This document shows positions 6,513 to 15,205 of a DNA stretch of 64,000 bases, piece by piece. Position 1 is the first letter of the stretch. Each line of letters begins with the position of its first letter. Position numbers and translations under genes: made by a program. This DNA is from Nonomuraea thailandensis. GTDB lineage: Bacteria > Actinomycetota > Actinomycetes > Streptosporangiales > Streptosporangiaceae. The notes under the pieces were generated by a model. The model ran no database searches and had not been told where the DNA came from. It saw only the letters and a list, made by a program, of their open reading frames with translations. The DNA lies in contig NZ_JAMZEB010000002.1 in the NCBI RefSeq assembly GCF_024172165.1, positions 868,001 through 932,000 of the forward strand, given 5' to 3'.

Positions 6513-9076
6513 ACAGGCGCACGGCCCCCATGTCGAACGCGCCCTCCGGCAGTCAGCCGCGCGACCTGCCCAGAGCCCCCAGGCCCGCGGCGTCCCCCGC
6601 CCGCACCCTGCACATGATCGGCAACGCGCACCTCGACCCGGTGTGGTTGTGGCCGTGGCAGGAGGGCTACCAGGAGGCGCGGGCCACGTTCTGGTCGGCG
6701 ATCCACCGCATGGAGGAGTACCCGGACTTCGTCTTCACCTGCGACCAGGTCGTGCTGCTGTCGTGGGTGGAGGAGTCGGACCCCGAGCTGTTCGCCAGGA
6801 TCCAGGAGAGGGTGGCCGAGGGCCGCTGGGTCATGACGGGCGGCTGGTGGGTGGAGCCCGACTGCAACATGCCGTCGGGCGAGTCGTTCGTCCGACAGGG
6901 CCTGTACGGCCAGCGTTACCTCAAGGAGAAGTTCGGCGTCACGGCCTCGGTCGGCATGAACGTGGACCCGTTCGGCCACAACGCCATGCTGCCCGCCATC
7001 CTGCGCGGCCAGGGCATGGACTCGTACTGCTTCCTGCGCCCCGGGCCGCACGAGAGCGAGCTGCCCGGCACGATGTTCTGGTGGGAGGCGCCCGACGGCA
7101 GCCGCGTGCTGGCCTACCGCATCCCGTTCGAGTACTGCAGCCCGCCCGGAGAGGTGGCCGGCCAGACGGAGAAGGCGCTCGGCCAGCTCGACCGCTCGCT
7201 CGGCGACCTGATGATCTTCTATGGGGTGGGCAACCACGGCGGTGGCCCCACCAGGGCCAACATCGAGTCCATCCACCGCTACGACCGGATGGGCACGTTC
7301 GGGGAGCTGACGATGTCGTCCCCGCGCCGCTACTTCGACGAGATGGCCAAGCGGCTCGGCGAGCAGGGACTGGCCGAGTTGCCCGTGTGGCGCGACGACC
7401 TGCAGCACCACGCGGCCGGCTGCTACTCCGCGCACTCCGGGATCAAGGCCTGGCAGCGCAGGGCGCAGGCGGCGGTCCTGTCGGCCGAGCGGTGGGCCGC
7501 CGTGGCGGGCCACGACGCCCGCGCCGACCTGGAGCGCGCGTGGAAGCAGGTGCTGTTCAACCAGTTCCACGACGTGCTGCCCGGCTCGGCCATCGAGCCC
7601 GCCTACGACGACGCCCGCGACCAGCTCGGCGAGGCAGTGGCGATCTCCAAGCGGGTCATCGCCAGGGCGCACAACGTGATCGCCCGCGACATCTCGGTGC
7701 CCGAGGAGAGCGGCACCCAGCCGGTCGTGGTGTTCAACCCGCACCCGTGGCCCGTCACCACCCGGGTCGAGATGCAGTACGGCCTGGCCCCGAACGGCGT
7801 GCACGTCGTGGACGCCGACGGCGCCGACGTGCCCTGCCAGCGCACCCAGTCGGTCGCCACCACCGACGACAGGGGCCGTGGCGCCACCGTGTTCCAGGCG
7901 GAGCTGCCCGCGCTGGGCTACCGCCTCTACCGGCTGCGCCAGGGCCCGGGCGCGCACCCGGCCGGCACCCTGCTGGCCTCCGGGAGCCACCTGGAGAACG
8001 ACGTGCTGCGGCTGGAGCTCGACCCCGTCACCGGCTGGCTGTCCAGCCTGGTCGACAAGCGCACCGGCGTCGACCTCCTGGCCGGCGCCTCCGGCCCGCA
8101 CACGCAGGTCTGCGAGGACCCCACCGACACCTGGGGCCATCGCGTCGTCTCCTACGACTGGCCCGGCGAGGAGATGGCCACCACCGCCGTCGTCCTGCGC
8201 GAGCACGGCCCGCTGCGGGCCAGGCTCCGGGTCGAGCGGGAGTGGGGCCGCTCCACCATGGCCGAGGAGTTCATCCTGGGCGCTGGGGCCGACGACGCCG
8301 TCGAGGTGCGGGTCGAGCTCGACTGGCGGGAGCGGGCGCACCTGATGAAGCTGCGCTTCCCGGTCGGGCTGGAGAGCCCCGTGGCCACGTACGAGATCCC
8401 GTTCGCCCACCTGAACAGGCCCATCGACGGAGCCGAGGAGCCCGCCCAGTCGTGGGTGGACCTGTCGGGCGCCGTGCGCGGCGCCCGGGCCGGCCTGGCC
8501 GTGGTGAACAACGCCAAGCACGGCTACGACGTCTCCCCGCCGAGCCCCGGCCGCAGCCACAGCATCGGCATCACCGCCGTGCGCAGCCCGGTCCACTCCT
8601 GGCACGATCCGCGGCTGCTCGACCCGGACGGCTACTACTCCTTCCAGGACCAGGGGACGCAGCGGTTCTCGTACCTGCTGGTGCCGCACGGCGGCGACTG
8701 GCGGGCCGCCGGGCTCACCAGGCGGGCCGCGCTGCTCGGCTCCCCGGTGCGGGCGATGCTGGAGAGCTTCCACGACGGCCCGCTGCCCAGCGCCCGCGGC
8801 TACCTCGACGACGGGAGCGGCCAGGTCATGGTGACGGCGGTGAAGCTGCACGAGGACGCCCCGCGCGACCTCGTGGTCCGCGCCGTCGAGAGCACCGGGC
8901 ATCCCGCGGTCGCGACGCTGAACATCCCCATGGCCGGGATCAGGCTCGTCGCCGACTTCGGGCCGAGCGAGATCCGCACGTTCAGGATCCCGCTCGACGA
9001 CCCGCTGTCCGCGATGGAGACCGACCTGGTCGAGCTGGGCGTGCGCAAGGGCGCGTTCACCGTGGAGGCCTGGTGA
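6497..9076 (+). CDS. GH38 alpha-mannosidase
   Basis: An 859-residue retaining alpha-mannosidase. The metal-binding HLD (H45, D47) lies in GNAHLDPVWLW, and the nucleophile is D157 in MNVDPFGHN. The middle helical domain contains QHHAAGCYSAHSGIKAWQRRA, with HDVLPGSAI following, and the C-terminal half is the beta-sandwich region of the family. No signal sequence is present, so it acts on imported mannosides. GAGAAGG lies 8 nt before the ATG at 6497, which is within the end of the SIS gene. It probably works with GH84 and the downstream six-hairpin protein on mannose- and GlcNAc-containing oligosaccharides. Confidence 0.93.
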   Translation: MGGRVNRRTAPMSNAPSGSQPRDLPRAPRPAASPARTLHMIGNAHLDPVWLWPWQEGYQEARATFWSAIHRMEEYPDFVFTCDQVVLLSWVEESDPELFARIQERVAEGRWVMTGGWWVEPDCNMPSGESFVRQGLYGQRYLKEKFGVTASVGMNVDPFGHNAMLPAILRGQGMDSYCFLRPGPHESELPGTMFWWEAPDGSRVLAYRIPFEYCSPPGEVAGQTEKALGQLDRSLGDLMIFYGVGNHGGGPTRANIESIHRYDRMGTFGELTMSSPRRYFDEMAKRLGEQGLAELPVWRDDLQHHAAGCYSAHSGIKAWQRRAQAAVLSAERWAAVAGHDARADLERAWKQVLFNQFHDVLPGSAIEPAYDDARDQLGEAVAISKRVIARAHNVIARDISVPEESGTQPVVVFNPHPWPVTTRVEMQYGLAPNGVHVVDADGADVPCQRTQSVATTDDRGRGATVFQAELPALGYRLYRLRQGPGAHPAGTLLASGSHLENDVLRLELDPVTGWLSSLVDKRTGVDLLAGASGPHTQVCEDPTDTWGHRVVSYDWPGEEMATTAVVLREHGPLRARLRVEREWGRSTMAEEFILGAGADDAVEVRVELDWRERAHLMKLRFPVGLESPVATYEIPFAHLNRPIDGAEEPAQSWVDLSGAVRGARAGLAVVNNAKHGYDVSPPSPGRSHSIGITAVRSPVHSWHDPRLLDPDGYYSFQDQGTQRFSYLLVPHGGDWRAAGLTRRAALLGSPVRAMLESFHDGPLPSARGYLDDGSGQVMVTAVKLHEDAPRDLVVRAVESTGHPAVATLNIPMAGIRLVADFGPSEIRTFRIPLDDPLSAMETDLVELGVRKGAFTVEAW

Positions 9077-11061
9077 CGAGCGGAGCCGCCGGGCCGGTCG
9101 CGGACCCGCCCCGCCCCGGCGAGGCCGGCGGCCCGGTCGCGGATCTGCCCCGGCCCGGTGAGCTCGCAGGGCTGCCGCGGCAGGCGCCGCGCGTCGTCGT
9201 CCCCGACCCCGACGGCGGCGAGGTGCTCGTCGAGCTGCTGGGCGCGGGCCCGTTCGGCGTGGAGTGGCGGTGGGGCGAGCGGCGCCCCACGGGCCGCCGC
9301 GAGCTGAGCCTGAGCATCCGGTACGACGGCGCCGCGCCCGCCGCCGCGACCGTCCGCGTCAGCAGGTCGGTGACCGCGACCGGCGACCCGTGGTGGCTGA
9401 TCCCCGGCCTCTTCTACGGCGAGAACCGGCCCGCGGACTGCCAGCGCGTCTTCCCCCGCTTCGAGCCGGGCGCCGACCGCCCCGAGGAGATGGTCTCGGC
9501 CCGCTGGGGCTTCCGCGCCGACCGGGCCGCCACCCCCGCCGTCCTGGTCTGGGGCGACGCCGGCGGCACCGCGCTGATCGCGGACGAGGAGTCGACGCTC
9601 GGCCCGACCGGCCTGGCCATCGAGCACGAGGCCGGGCAGGCGACGATCGCGCTGCTGTTCCCGTACCGGGAGTTCCCGGTCACGTACTACGGCTCCGCGC
9701 TGGCGCTGCCCGCCCGGGCCGCGACGTACGTGTGGCAGCCGGGCGAGTCGCACGTCCTCACGCTCGCGACCGGCGCGCTGCCCCCGGACCGGCACGCGTA
9801 CGCGCCGCTCCTGCGCGAGGACCGCGACCTGCGCCTGCCCGCCGCCCCCATCGAGCCGTGGGAGGACGTCGAGCAGGCCGCCGACATCGCCGCCGAGGGG
9901 CTGTACCGCTGGCACTACGACCCCGACCCCGGCGTGCTGCTGGAGACGGTCGGGTTCGACCGGGAGGTGAGCGGCACCAACGGCGAGCGGGTGGACCGGC
10001 AGGCCATGCACGTCGGCTGGGTGAGCGGGATCCCGTGGGCGGCGGCGCTCCTGGAGTACGGGCTGCGGAGGGGACGGCCCGAGCACGTCGCCGCCGCCGA
10101 ACGGGTCATCGACTTCATCTGCGCCGGCCTGTCGCCGTCCGGCACGTTCTGGGGCGTCTGGTACCGGCAGTCGGGCTGGTCGCAGAGCTGGAGTCACGTC
10201 AAGGACGCCCTGCACGCGCGCACGCTGGGGGAGGCGACCCTGTTCCTGCTGCGCGCGCTGCGCTCCCGCCCGAACCCGGCGTGGGAGGCGGCCGCCCGCT
10301 CCAACCTGCGGGTGATGGCGGCCCGCCAGCGCGCCGACGGCAACCTCGGCACGCTGCACCACGCCGCCACCGGCGAGGTCCTGTCCTGGTCCGGCGCCTC
10401 GGGCCTGACCTGGGTGGCCGCGCTCGCCGAGTCCGGCGACCCGGACCACCTGCGGGCGGCCGAGCGGGCGGGGGAGTACTACGCCTCGTTCGTGGACGAC
10501 GAGTTCGTCTACGGCGCCCCCGAGGACGTGGACCTGGCTCCGACCTCGGAGGACGGGTACGCCGCCGTGATGGCGTACATGGCGCTGCACCGCCGCACGG
10601 GCGCCGCCCGCTGGCTCGACCTGGCCCGCCGCGCCGCCGACTGGACCCTCACCTTCCGCTACACCTACAACGTGCGCTTCGGCCCCCGCACCCCGCTCGG
10701 CCGTTACGGCTTCGCCACCCGCGGCGCCGACCAGGCCTCGCCGTCGAACCAGCACCTGCACGCGTACGGGCTGGTGTGCACGGCGGAGCTGGTGGAGCTG
10801 TCGCAGGCGCTCGGGGATCCGTACTACGCGGAGCGGGCGCACGAGACGCTGGACTGCTTCCGCCAGCTCCTCCCGGCGGCCGACGGCGACCTCAACGCGT
10901 ACCGGGGCATGATCACCGAGCGCTACTACCAGACGGACTGCTTCCAGCCCAAGGGCATGTACCTGACGCTGTCGCACGCCTGGAGCGCGGGGGTGCTGCT
11001 GCTGGCGTGCGAGCAGGTGCTGGCGGCTACCGGCGGCCGGCGGGCGGCAGCCCGAGCGTGA
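9073..11061 (+). CDS. Predicted six-hairpin (alpha/alpha)6 glycoside-degrading protein, unassigned
   Basis: A 662-residue protein with no firm family assignment by eye. It begins at a GTG overlapping the mannosidase TGA (GTGA at 9073-9076). Residues 7-30 hold a duplicated linker (PVADPPRPGE / PVADLPRPGE). An N-terminal beta-rich domain (about 40-260) precedes a helical toroid-like domain (about 270-655) with repeated Trp/His/Asp-rich turns such as RWHYDPDPG, WVSGIPWAAALLEYGL, TFWGVWYRQSGWSQSW and ASPSNQHLHAYGLV. This resembles unsaturated-glucuronidase or GH-type six-hairpin folds. No signal peptide is visible. Position directly behind GH38 suggests action on the same oligosaccharide. Confidence 0.7.
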   Translation: MTSGAAGPVADPPRPGEAGGPVADLPRPGELAGLPRQAPRVVVPDPDGGEVLVELLGAGPFGVEWRWGERRPTGRRELSLSIRYDGAAPAAATVRVSRSVTATGDPWWLIPGLFYGENRPADCQRVFPRFEPGADRPEEMVSARWGFRADRAATPAVLVWGDAGGTALIADEESTLGPTGLAIEHEAGQATIALLFPYREFPVTYYGSALALPARAATYVWQPGESHVLTLATGALPPDRHAYAPLLREDRDLRLPAAPIEPWEDVEQAADIAAEGLYRWHYDPDPGVLLETVGFDREVSGTNGERVDRQAMHVGWVSGIPWAAALLEYGLRRGRPEHVAAAERVIDFICAGLSPSGTFWGVWYRQSGWSQSWSHVKDALHARTLGEATLFLLRALRSRPNPAWEAAARSNLRVMAARQRADGNLGTLHHAATGEVLSWSGASGLTWVAALAESGDPDHLRAAERAGEYYASFVDDEFVYGAPEDVDLAPTSEDGYAAVMAYMALHRRTGAARWLDLARRAADWTLTFRYTYNVRFGPRTPLGRYGFATRGADQASPSNQHLHAYGLVCTAELVELSQALGDPYYAERAHETLDCFRQLLPAADGDLNAYRGMITERYYQTDCFQPKGMYLTLSHAWSAGVLLLACEQVLAATGGRRAAARA

Positions 11062-11219
11062 CGGCCGCGCCGGCGGTGCCCGGGGGGACGTACAACGTGG
11101 TGGACGACGAGCCGCTGACCAAGCGGGCGCACGCGGAGGCGCTACGGCGGCGGGGTGGGCGCCCCGCTACCCGCGCCCGCGAGGGGTGGGCCGCCACGGC
11201 GCGGATCCTGTCGCCCTAG
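11058..11219 (+). pseudogene. Remnant of an NAD-dependent epimerase/SDR gene
   Basis: A 53-residue frame opens at a GTG overlapping the previous TGA. It reads GGTYNVVDDEPLTKRAHAEAL, then after a short join REGWAATARILS. These are the two C-terminal blocks of extended-SDR epimerases (GTYNVVDDEP and the final REGW helix). The catalytic YxxxK and Rossmann parts are absent, and about 50 residues that normally separate the two blocks are missing. It looks like a doubly deleted gene end. Its TAG shares the CTAG tetranucleotide with the stop of the convergent esterase gene. Confidence 0.65.
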
Positions 11220-12454
11220 GGGCGCACGTGCTTGACGAAGACGAGCCCGTCGGTCCCGCCCAGGTGGTGGGGGTCGAACGGGAAGTACCCGTGGTTGCCG
11301 GCGACCTCCGTGCGCTGCTCCAGCACCGCCTCCCCCAGCCCGGACTCCCCCAGCACCGCCGCCAGCAGGCGCGGGTCGACCACGTACCGCTCGCCGGGAA
11401 GCGCGGCCAGCATGCCTTCCAGCGTGCGGGGACCGGGGACGCCGAGACCCTGATGGCGGACGGCGCCGAGGACCGAGGCCAGGAAGGCGTAGCCGGTGCC
11501 CAGGCGCGCGGCGGTGATGGCCCCCGCGCTCCACCATTCCAGCTCCAGGTCCGCGAGCTGCCACCGGCTGACCTCGCGCTGGAGGTGCCGGTTGTGGGCG
11601 AAGACGAGCGCGGGCCCGTGCCGCGCGACGGCTTCGAGGTTGTCGGCCATCATCGCGTCGCGCAGCCCCAGCATCCGCCCGACGCGTGACGGCGACGGGT
11701 CGGCCATGACCGCGTGGTAGCGGAGCAGCCCCGTGGCGGTGCGCGCGTACAGGTGCGCCCGCTCCCACTCCTCCCGCGAGGCCGCGCGGAGCAGGTGCGG
11801 CGCGTGCACGGTGAGCAGCGGCACGAGGTCGTCGGCGAGCAGGCGCAGCTCGGCGGCCTCGGCGGAGCGGCCCACCGACTGGGACGGGTCCATGGCGGCG
11901 GCCTCGTTCGTCCACCGCTCGTCGGGGCCGAGGAGGCGCTCCAGGGTGTCGCGTTCGACCGGGACGGGGACGCCGGCCCCCGTCAGATAGTCGTGCAGCG
12001 CGATGAGGGGGCCGCGAGGGCCGGCCGCGTACATCATCTCGATGGGCGCGTCGAAGCCGAAGAAGCGCAGCCGCTCCCCGGCGGGGCGGCCCTCGTTGTA
12101 CGCGCGCATCCAGCGGATGAGGTCGCGGGTCGCCTCCCGGTCCCAGAAGCCGTGGCTGAACCCCGTCCGCATGACCTCGTCCAGCGAGCCGGCGCCCGTC
12201 CGGACGTACTCGTCCACCACCAGGCCCGCCAGGCAGTCGCTCTCGATGGCGAACGCGCCGAAGCCCTCGTGCTCCACCAGCTCACGGAAGATCTCGTTGC
12301 GCAGCTCGTGGATCGGCCGCTCGTCGTGCAACGCCTCGCCCAGGCCGAGCAGCCGCGGACGGGCGGGCAGCGCGCGGACGAGCCGGGTGACGGCGCCGAT
12401 GCCCTCGACGTCGAGGTCCAGGGCGGCGTCGCCGACCGACGGGGCGGCACTCAT
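11216..12454 (-). CDS. Erythromycin-esterase-family protein
   Basis: A 412-residue protein of the erythromycin esterase (EreA/EreB-like) fold. The diagnostic LLGLGEALHDERPIHELRNEIFREL near the N-terminus supplies the Glu/His active-site elements, and VFAHNRHLQR in the second half matches the FAHNxH motif. Family members hydrolyse macrolactones, but many actinomycete copies are of unknown substrate and it should not be read as proven resistance. The ATG at 12454 is favoured because AGGA lies 7 nt upstream; an in-frame ATG at 12481 has AGAAGG only 1 nt away. It is divergent from a MerR-type regulator. Confidence 0.82.
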   Translation of the reverse strand: MSAAPSVGDAALDLDVEGIGAVTRLVRALPARPRLLGLGEALHDERPIHELRNEIFRELVEHEGFGAFAIESDCLAGLVVDEYVRTGAGSLDEVMRTGFSHGFWDREATRDLIRWMRAYNEGRPAGERLRFFGFDAPIEMMYAAGPRGPLIALHDYLTGAGVPVPVERDTLERLLGPDERWTNEAAAMDPSQSVGRSAEAAELRLLADDLVPLLTVHAPHLLRAASREEWERAHLYARTATGLLRYHAVMADPSPSRVGRMLGLRDAMMADNLEAVARHGPALVFAHNRHLQREVSRWQLADLELEWWSAGAITAARLGTGYAFLASVLGAVRHQGLGVPGPRTLEGMLAALPGERYVVDPRLLAAVLGESGLGEAVLEQRTEVAGNHGYFPFDPHHLGGTDGLVFVKHVRP

Positions 12455-12481
12455 GGCACGGTCCTGTTCTGTCGGGTTCAT

Positions 12482-12574
12482 GCCTTCTACGGTATCGTTG
12501 AAGCTTCCGTTGAGACTTTGACGCTTGTTCCGGTGCGATGCCTCCGCCGGACCCTCAACCTGGTGAGGTACGCG
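12482..12574. promoter_or_regulatory. Divergent control region of esterase and MerR genes
   Basis: The 93-bp region contains direct CGTTGA repeats 12 bp apart near 12497 and 12509, the HindIII-like palindrome GAAGCTTC between them, and TTGAGA/TTGACG -35-like elements reading +. MerR proteins typically bind a dyad within a long spacer promoter, and this is the only candidate region. Confidence 0.35.
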
Positions 12575-13273
12575 ATGCCCCGAGGGCGGCTGCGCCCGGT
12601 GGACCTGGCGCGCGAGCACGGCCTGTCCACCCAGGCGGTCCGCAACTACGAGGAGGCCGGGATCCTCCCGCCCGCCGCGCGCACCGAGCACGGCTACCGC
12701 ACCTACACCAGCCGCCACGCGCAGGCGCTGCGCGCGTTCCTCGCCCTGGTGCCCGGGCACGGGCACGCGACGGCCACGTCGATCATGCGGGCGGCGAGCG
12801 GGGGCGCCACCGAGGAGGCGCTGCGGCTCATCGACGAGAGCCACGCCCAGCTCCTGGAGGACCGGCGCACCCTCCAGGCGGTCGAGCAGGCGCTGCGCTC
12901 CCTGGTGCCGCTGCGCTCGCCGGAGCCGGGGGTCACGTTCATCGGGCCGCTGGCCAGGAGGCTGGGGATCCGCCCCGCGACGTTGCGCAAGTGGGAGCAG
13001 GCCGGGCTGGTCGAGCCGCGCCGCGACCCGGCCACCGGCTACCGCGTCTACAGCGCCGCCGACGTACGCGACGCGCAGCTCGCCCACCAGCTCCGGCGGG
13101 GCGGCTACCTGCTGGAGCAGATCGCGCCGCTGATCCGCCAGGTGCGTACGGCGGGCGGCCTCGCCCCCCTGGAGAGCGCGCTGGGCGACTGGCAGGCACG
13201 GCTGTCGGCCAGGGGCCGGGCGATGCTGCGGGGCGCGGCGGCGCTGGACGCGTACCTGGACGGGCCGGCGTGA
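12575..13273 (+). CDS. MerR-family regulator with two MerR HTH domains
   Basis: A 232-residue protein carrying two winged MerR HTH modules. The first, at residues 5-50, contains LAREHGLSTQAVRNYEEAGILPPAARTEHGYR. The second, at 121-165, contains PLARRLGIRPATLRKWEQAGLVEP and GYRVYSAADVRDA. They are joined by a helical segment (residues 60-110). This tandem layout resembles TioE-type regulators of actinomycetes. No cysteine cluster for metal sensing is present, so the effector is probably an organic compound. The ATG at 12575 is preceded by GGTGAGGT. Divergent placement suggests that it controls the esterase gene and itself. Confidence 0.85.
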   Translation: MPRGRLRPVDLAREHGLSTQAVRNYEEAGILPPAARTEHGYRTYTSRHAQALRAFLALVPGHGHATATSIMRAASGGATEEALRLIDESHAQLLEDRRTLQAVEQALRSLVPLRSPEPGVTFIGPLARRLGIRPATLRKWEQAGLVEPRRDPATGYRVYSAADVRDAQLAHQLRRGGYLLEQIAPLIRQVRTAGGLAPLESALGDWQARLSARGRAMLRGAAALDAYLDGPA

Positions 13274-13310
13274 GGTTTCTTGTCGGCCCCGGCTGGCATG
13301 CTGTCCGGCC

Positions 13311-13838
13311 ATGGACACCACACGCTACTGGCAGCTCGTGGAGGACTCCCGCGCCGGCGCGGGCGACGAGTGGGAGGTCGCCGCCCGGCTCACCGACCGG
13401 CTCTCCGCCCTTCCGCCCGCGGAGATCATCGCCGCCGCGCAGGCCTTCTGGGACCTGATGGCCGGCTCCTACCGGGCCCCGCTCTGGGGAGCCGCCTACA
13501 TGATCAACGGCGGCTGCTCGGACGACGCCTTCGAGTACTTCCGGGGCTGGCTGATCACGCAGGGGCGTGAGGTGTTCGAACGGGTCGTGGCCGATCCCGA
13601 CTCGCTCGCCGACCTGCCTGCCGTCCAGGAGGCGGCGGCCGGCCGGCTGGAGAAGGACTGTGAGGAGATGCTGGGGGCCGCCTACAGCGCCTACGAGAAG
13701 GCGACCGGTGAGCGGCTGCCGCAGGGGTCCTACACGATTCGTTACCCCGACCTCGACCCGGAGTGGAGCTTCGACTTCGAGGAGGGCGACGAGCTCGACC
13801 GCCGCCTGCCCCGCCTGGCCGCCCTGTACGACCGCTGA
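13311..13838 (+). CDS. DUF4240 domain protein
   Basis: A 175-residue acidic protein matching DUF4240 by its opening DTTRYWQLVEDSRA, the FWDLMAGSYRAPLWGAAYMINGGCSDDAFEYFRGWLITQGREVFE block, and the DPDSLADLP segment. The family is widespread in actinomycetes and has no established biochemical function. There are no membrane segments or signal peptide. It lies 37 bp after the MerR gene in the same direction, so it may be read through from that promoter. The closing segment YPDLDPEWSFDFEEGDELDRRLPRL is rich in acidic residues. Confidence 0.85.
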   Translation: MDTTRYWQLVEDSRAGAGDEWEVAARLTDRLSALPPAEIIAAAQAFWDLMAGSYRAPLWGAAYMINGGCSDDAFEYFRGWLITQGREVFERVVADPDSLADLPAVQEAAAGRLEKDCEEMLGAAYSAYEKATGERLPQGSYTIRYPDLDPEWSFDFEEGDELDRRLPRLAALYDR

Positions 13839-13969
13839 GCCCCCGCCCGAGCCGTGCCGGAGGACTTCCAGGCCGCCTCTGGCCTTGCCGGCCATGGGGC
13901 GGCGAGGATGGAGGCCAGCCGGACGGCCTTCACGACCGGCCCCGAAACGCGAGCCGGAGGAGGCCCGCC

Positions 13970-14518
13970 ATGGCCGTGGAGCTCATCTACGAGACGCACG
14001 CCACCACCACCGACAACGAGGACGGCATCTCCACCGGCTGGCTCCCGGGCGAGTTGTCGGCCGCGGGCCACCGCCAGGCCCGCGAGCTGGGCGACCGCCG
14101 CCGGGCCGACGGCCTCGCGGCGGTGTTCGTCTCCGACCTGCACCGCGCCGTCCAGACGGCCCGGATCGCCTTCCCCGACGCCCACCCCCCGATCCACCAG
14201 GACCGGCGGCTGCGGGAATGCGACTACGGCGACCTCAACGGCAGTCCCGCCACGCTGATCGCCGAACGCCGCGCCCGCCACATCGACGAGCCGTTCCCGG
14301 GCGGGCAGAGCTACCGGCAGGTCGTGGCGGGCACCCGGGCCTTCCTGCACGATCTCGTCAAGGGGTGGGACGGTGCCCGGGTGCTGGTGATCGCCCACTC
14401 CGCGAACCGGTGGGCGCTGGACTGCCTGCTCGGTGGAGCCTCACTGGAGGGGGTGCTGGGGGAGGGGCGGTTCGCCTGGCAGCCGGGCTGGTACTACACG
14501 GTGCCGGACGGCTTCTGA
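13970..14518 (+). CDS. Histidine-phosphatase superfamily protein with altered RHG motif
   Basis: A 182-residue protein with the phosphoglycerate-mutase-like order of blocks: IYETHATTTDNE (residues 6-17), WLPGELSAAGHRQARELG, VSDLHRAVQTA (R59), LRECDYGDLNG (E83) and VLVIAHSANRW (H143). The phosphate-accepting His would be H10, but the canonical Arg-His-Gly is Thr-His-Ala here, removing the first phosphate-clamping Arg. GGAGGAGG 6 nt upstream fixes the ATG. Phosphatase activity is therefore uncertain. This could be a conserved actinobacterial variant clade or a non-catalytic homologue. It stands alone between DUF4240 and the conservon. Confidence 0.78.
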   Translation: MAVELIYETHATTTDNEDGISTGWLPGELSAAGHRQARELGDRRRADGLAAVFVSDLHRAVQTARIAFPDAHPPIHQDRRLRECDYGDLNGSPATLIAERRARHIDEPFPGGQSYRQVVAGTRAFLHDLVKGWDGARVLVIAHSANRWALDCLLGGASLEGVLGEGRFAWQPGWYYTVPDGF

Positions 14519-14617
14519 ACAACTCCTGGCCGGCGGACGCCGCGGGCTCGACCGATCCCCTCATCGACATGACGAAGGAACCGGTCGGGTGCGGGCCGTC
14601 CTCGACGCGCCCGGGAG

Positions 14618-15205
14618 TCAGCTGCCGACCGGTTCGGCGCGCAGCCGGGCCGAGTGCTTGACGAGGGCGATCAGGACCTCCCTGCTGGAGTCCCGCTTGC
14701 GGGCGTCGCACATGATGATCGGGATCGACGGGTTGAGCTGCAGGGCCAGTCGTACCTCGTCGAGCTCGAACGTCGGCGAGCCCTCGAAGCAGTTGACCGC
14801 CACCACGAACGGCGTGCCGCGCCGCTCGAAGTAGTCGACGGAGGGGAAGCAGTCGGCCAGGCGCCGGGTGTCGGCGAGGATGACGGCGCCCAGGGAGCCC
14901 TCCGCCAGCTCGTCCCACACGAACCAGAACCGCTCCTGCCCCGGCGTGCCGAACAGGTACAGGACGTAGTCGTTGCCGAGGGTGATCCGGCCGAAGTCCA
15001 TCGCCACGGTGGTGGTGCGCTTGGCCTCCACCGAGGTCAGGTCGTCGACGCCGATGCCGCGGTCGGTCAGCACCTCTTCGGTGCGCAGCGGCCGGGTCTC
15101 GGAGACCGCGCCCACCATCGTCGTCTTGCCCGCGCCGAACCCGCCGGCGACCAGGATCTTGATCGCCGTCGGCAGGCGCGGACGCTCAGAGCGAGCGAAG
15201 ACCAT
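14618..15205 (-). CDS. cvnD: CvnD: Ras-like small GTPase of a conservon
   Basis: A 195-residue G protein of the conservon type. The P-loop GGFGAGKTT (about residues 21-29), switch region RTTTVAMDFGRI, GTPGQERF (about 86-93) and the base-recognition segment VVAVNCFEG are present. The usual NKxD is replaced by NCFE, as commonly seen in CvnD proteins. It would switch downstream of the CvnA kinase together with CvnB and CvnC at the membrane. Its start overlaps cvnC by 20 bp, and it is the last gene of the cvnABCD run. Confidence 0.92.
   Translation of the reverse strand: MVFARSERPRLPTAIKILVAGGFGAGKTTMVGAVSETRPLRTEEVLTDRGIGVDDLTSVEAKRTTTVAMDFGRITLGNDYVLYLFGTPGQERFWFVWDELAEGSLGAVILADTRRLADCFPSVDYFERRGTPFVVAVNCFEGSPTFELDEVRLALQLNPSIPIIMCDARKRDSSREVLIALVKHSARLRAEPVGS

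Noticed and set aside
6224..8902. 892-codon open frame on the minus strand across the mannosidase gene
   Set aside because: It is antisense to the GH38 frame, has Arg/Gly/Ala-rich composition without motifs, and arises from high GC at third codon positions.
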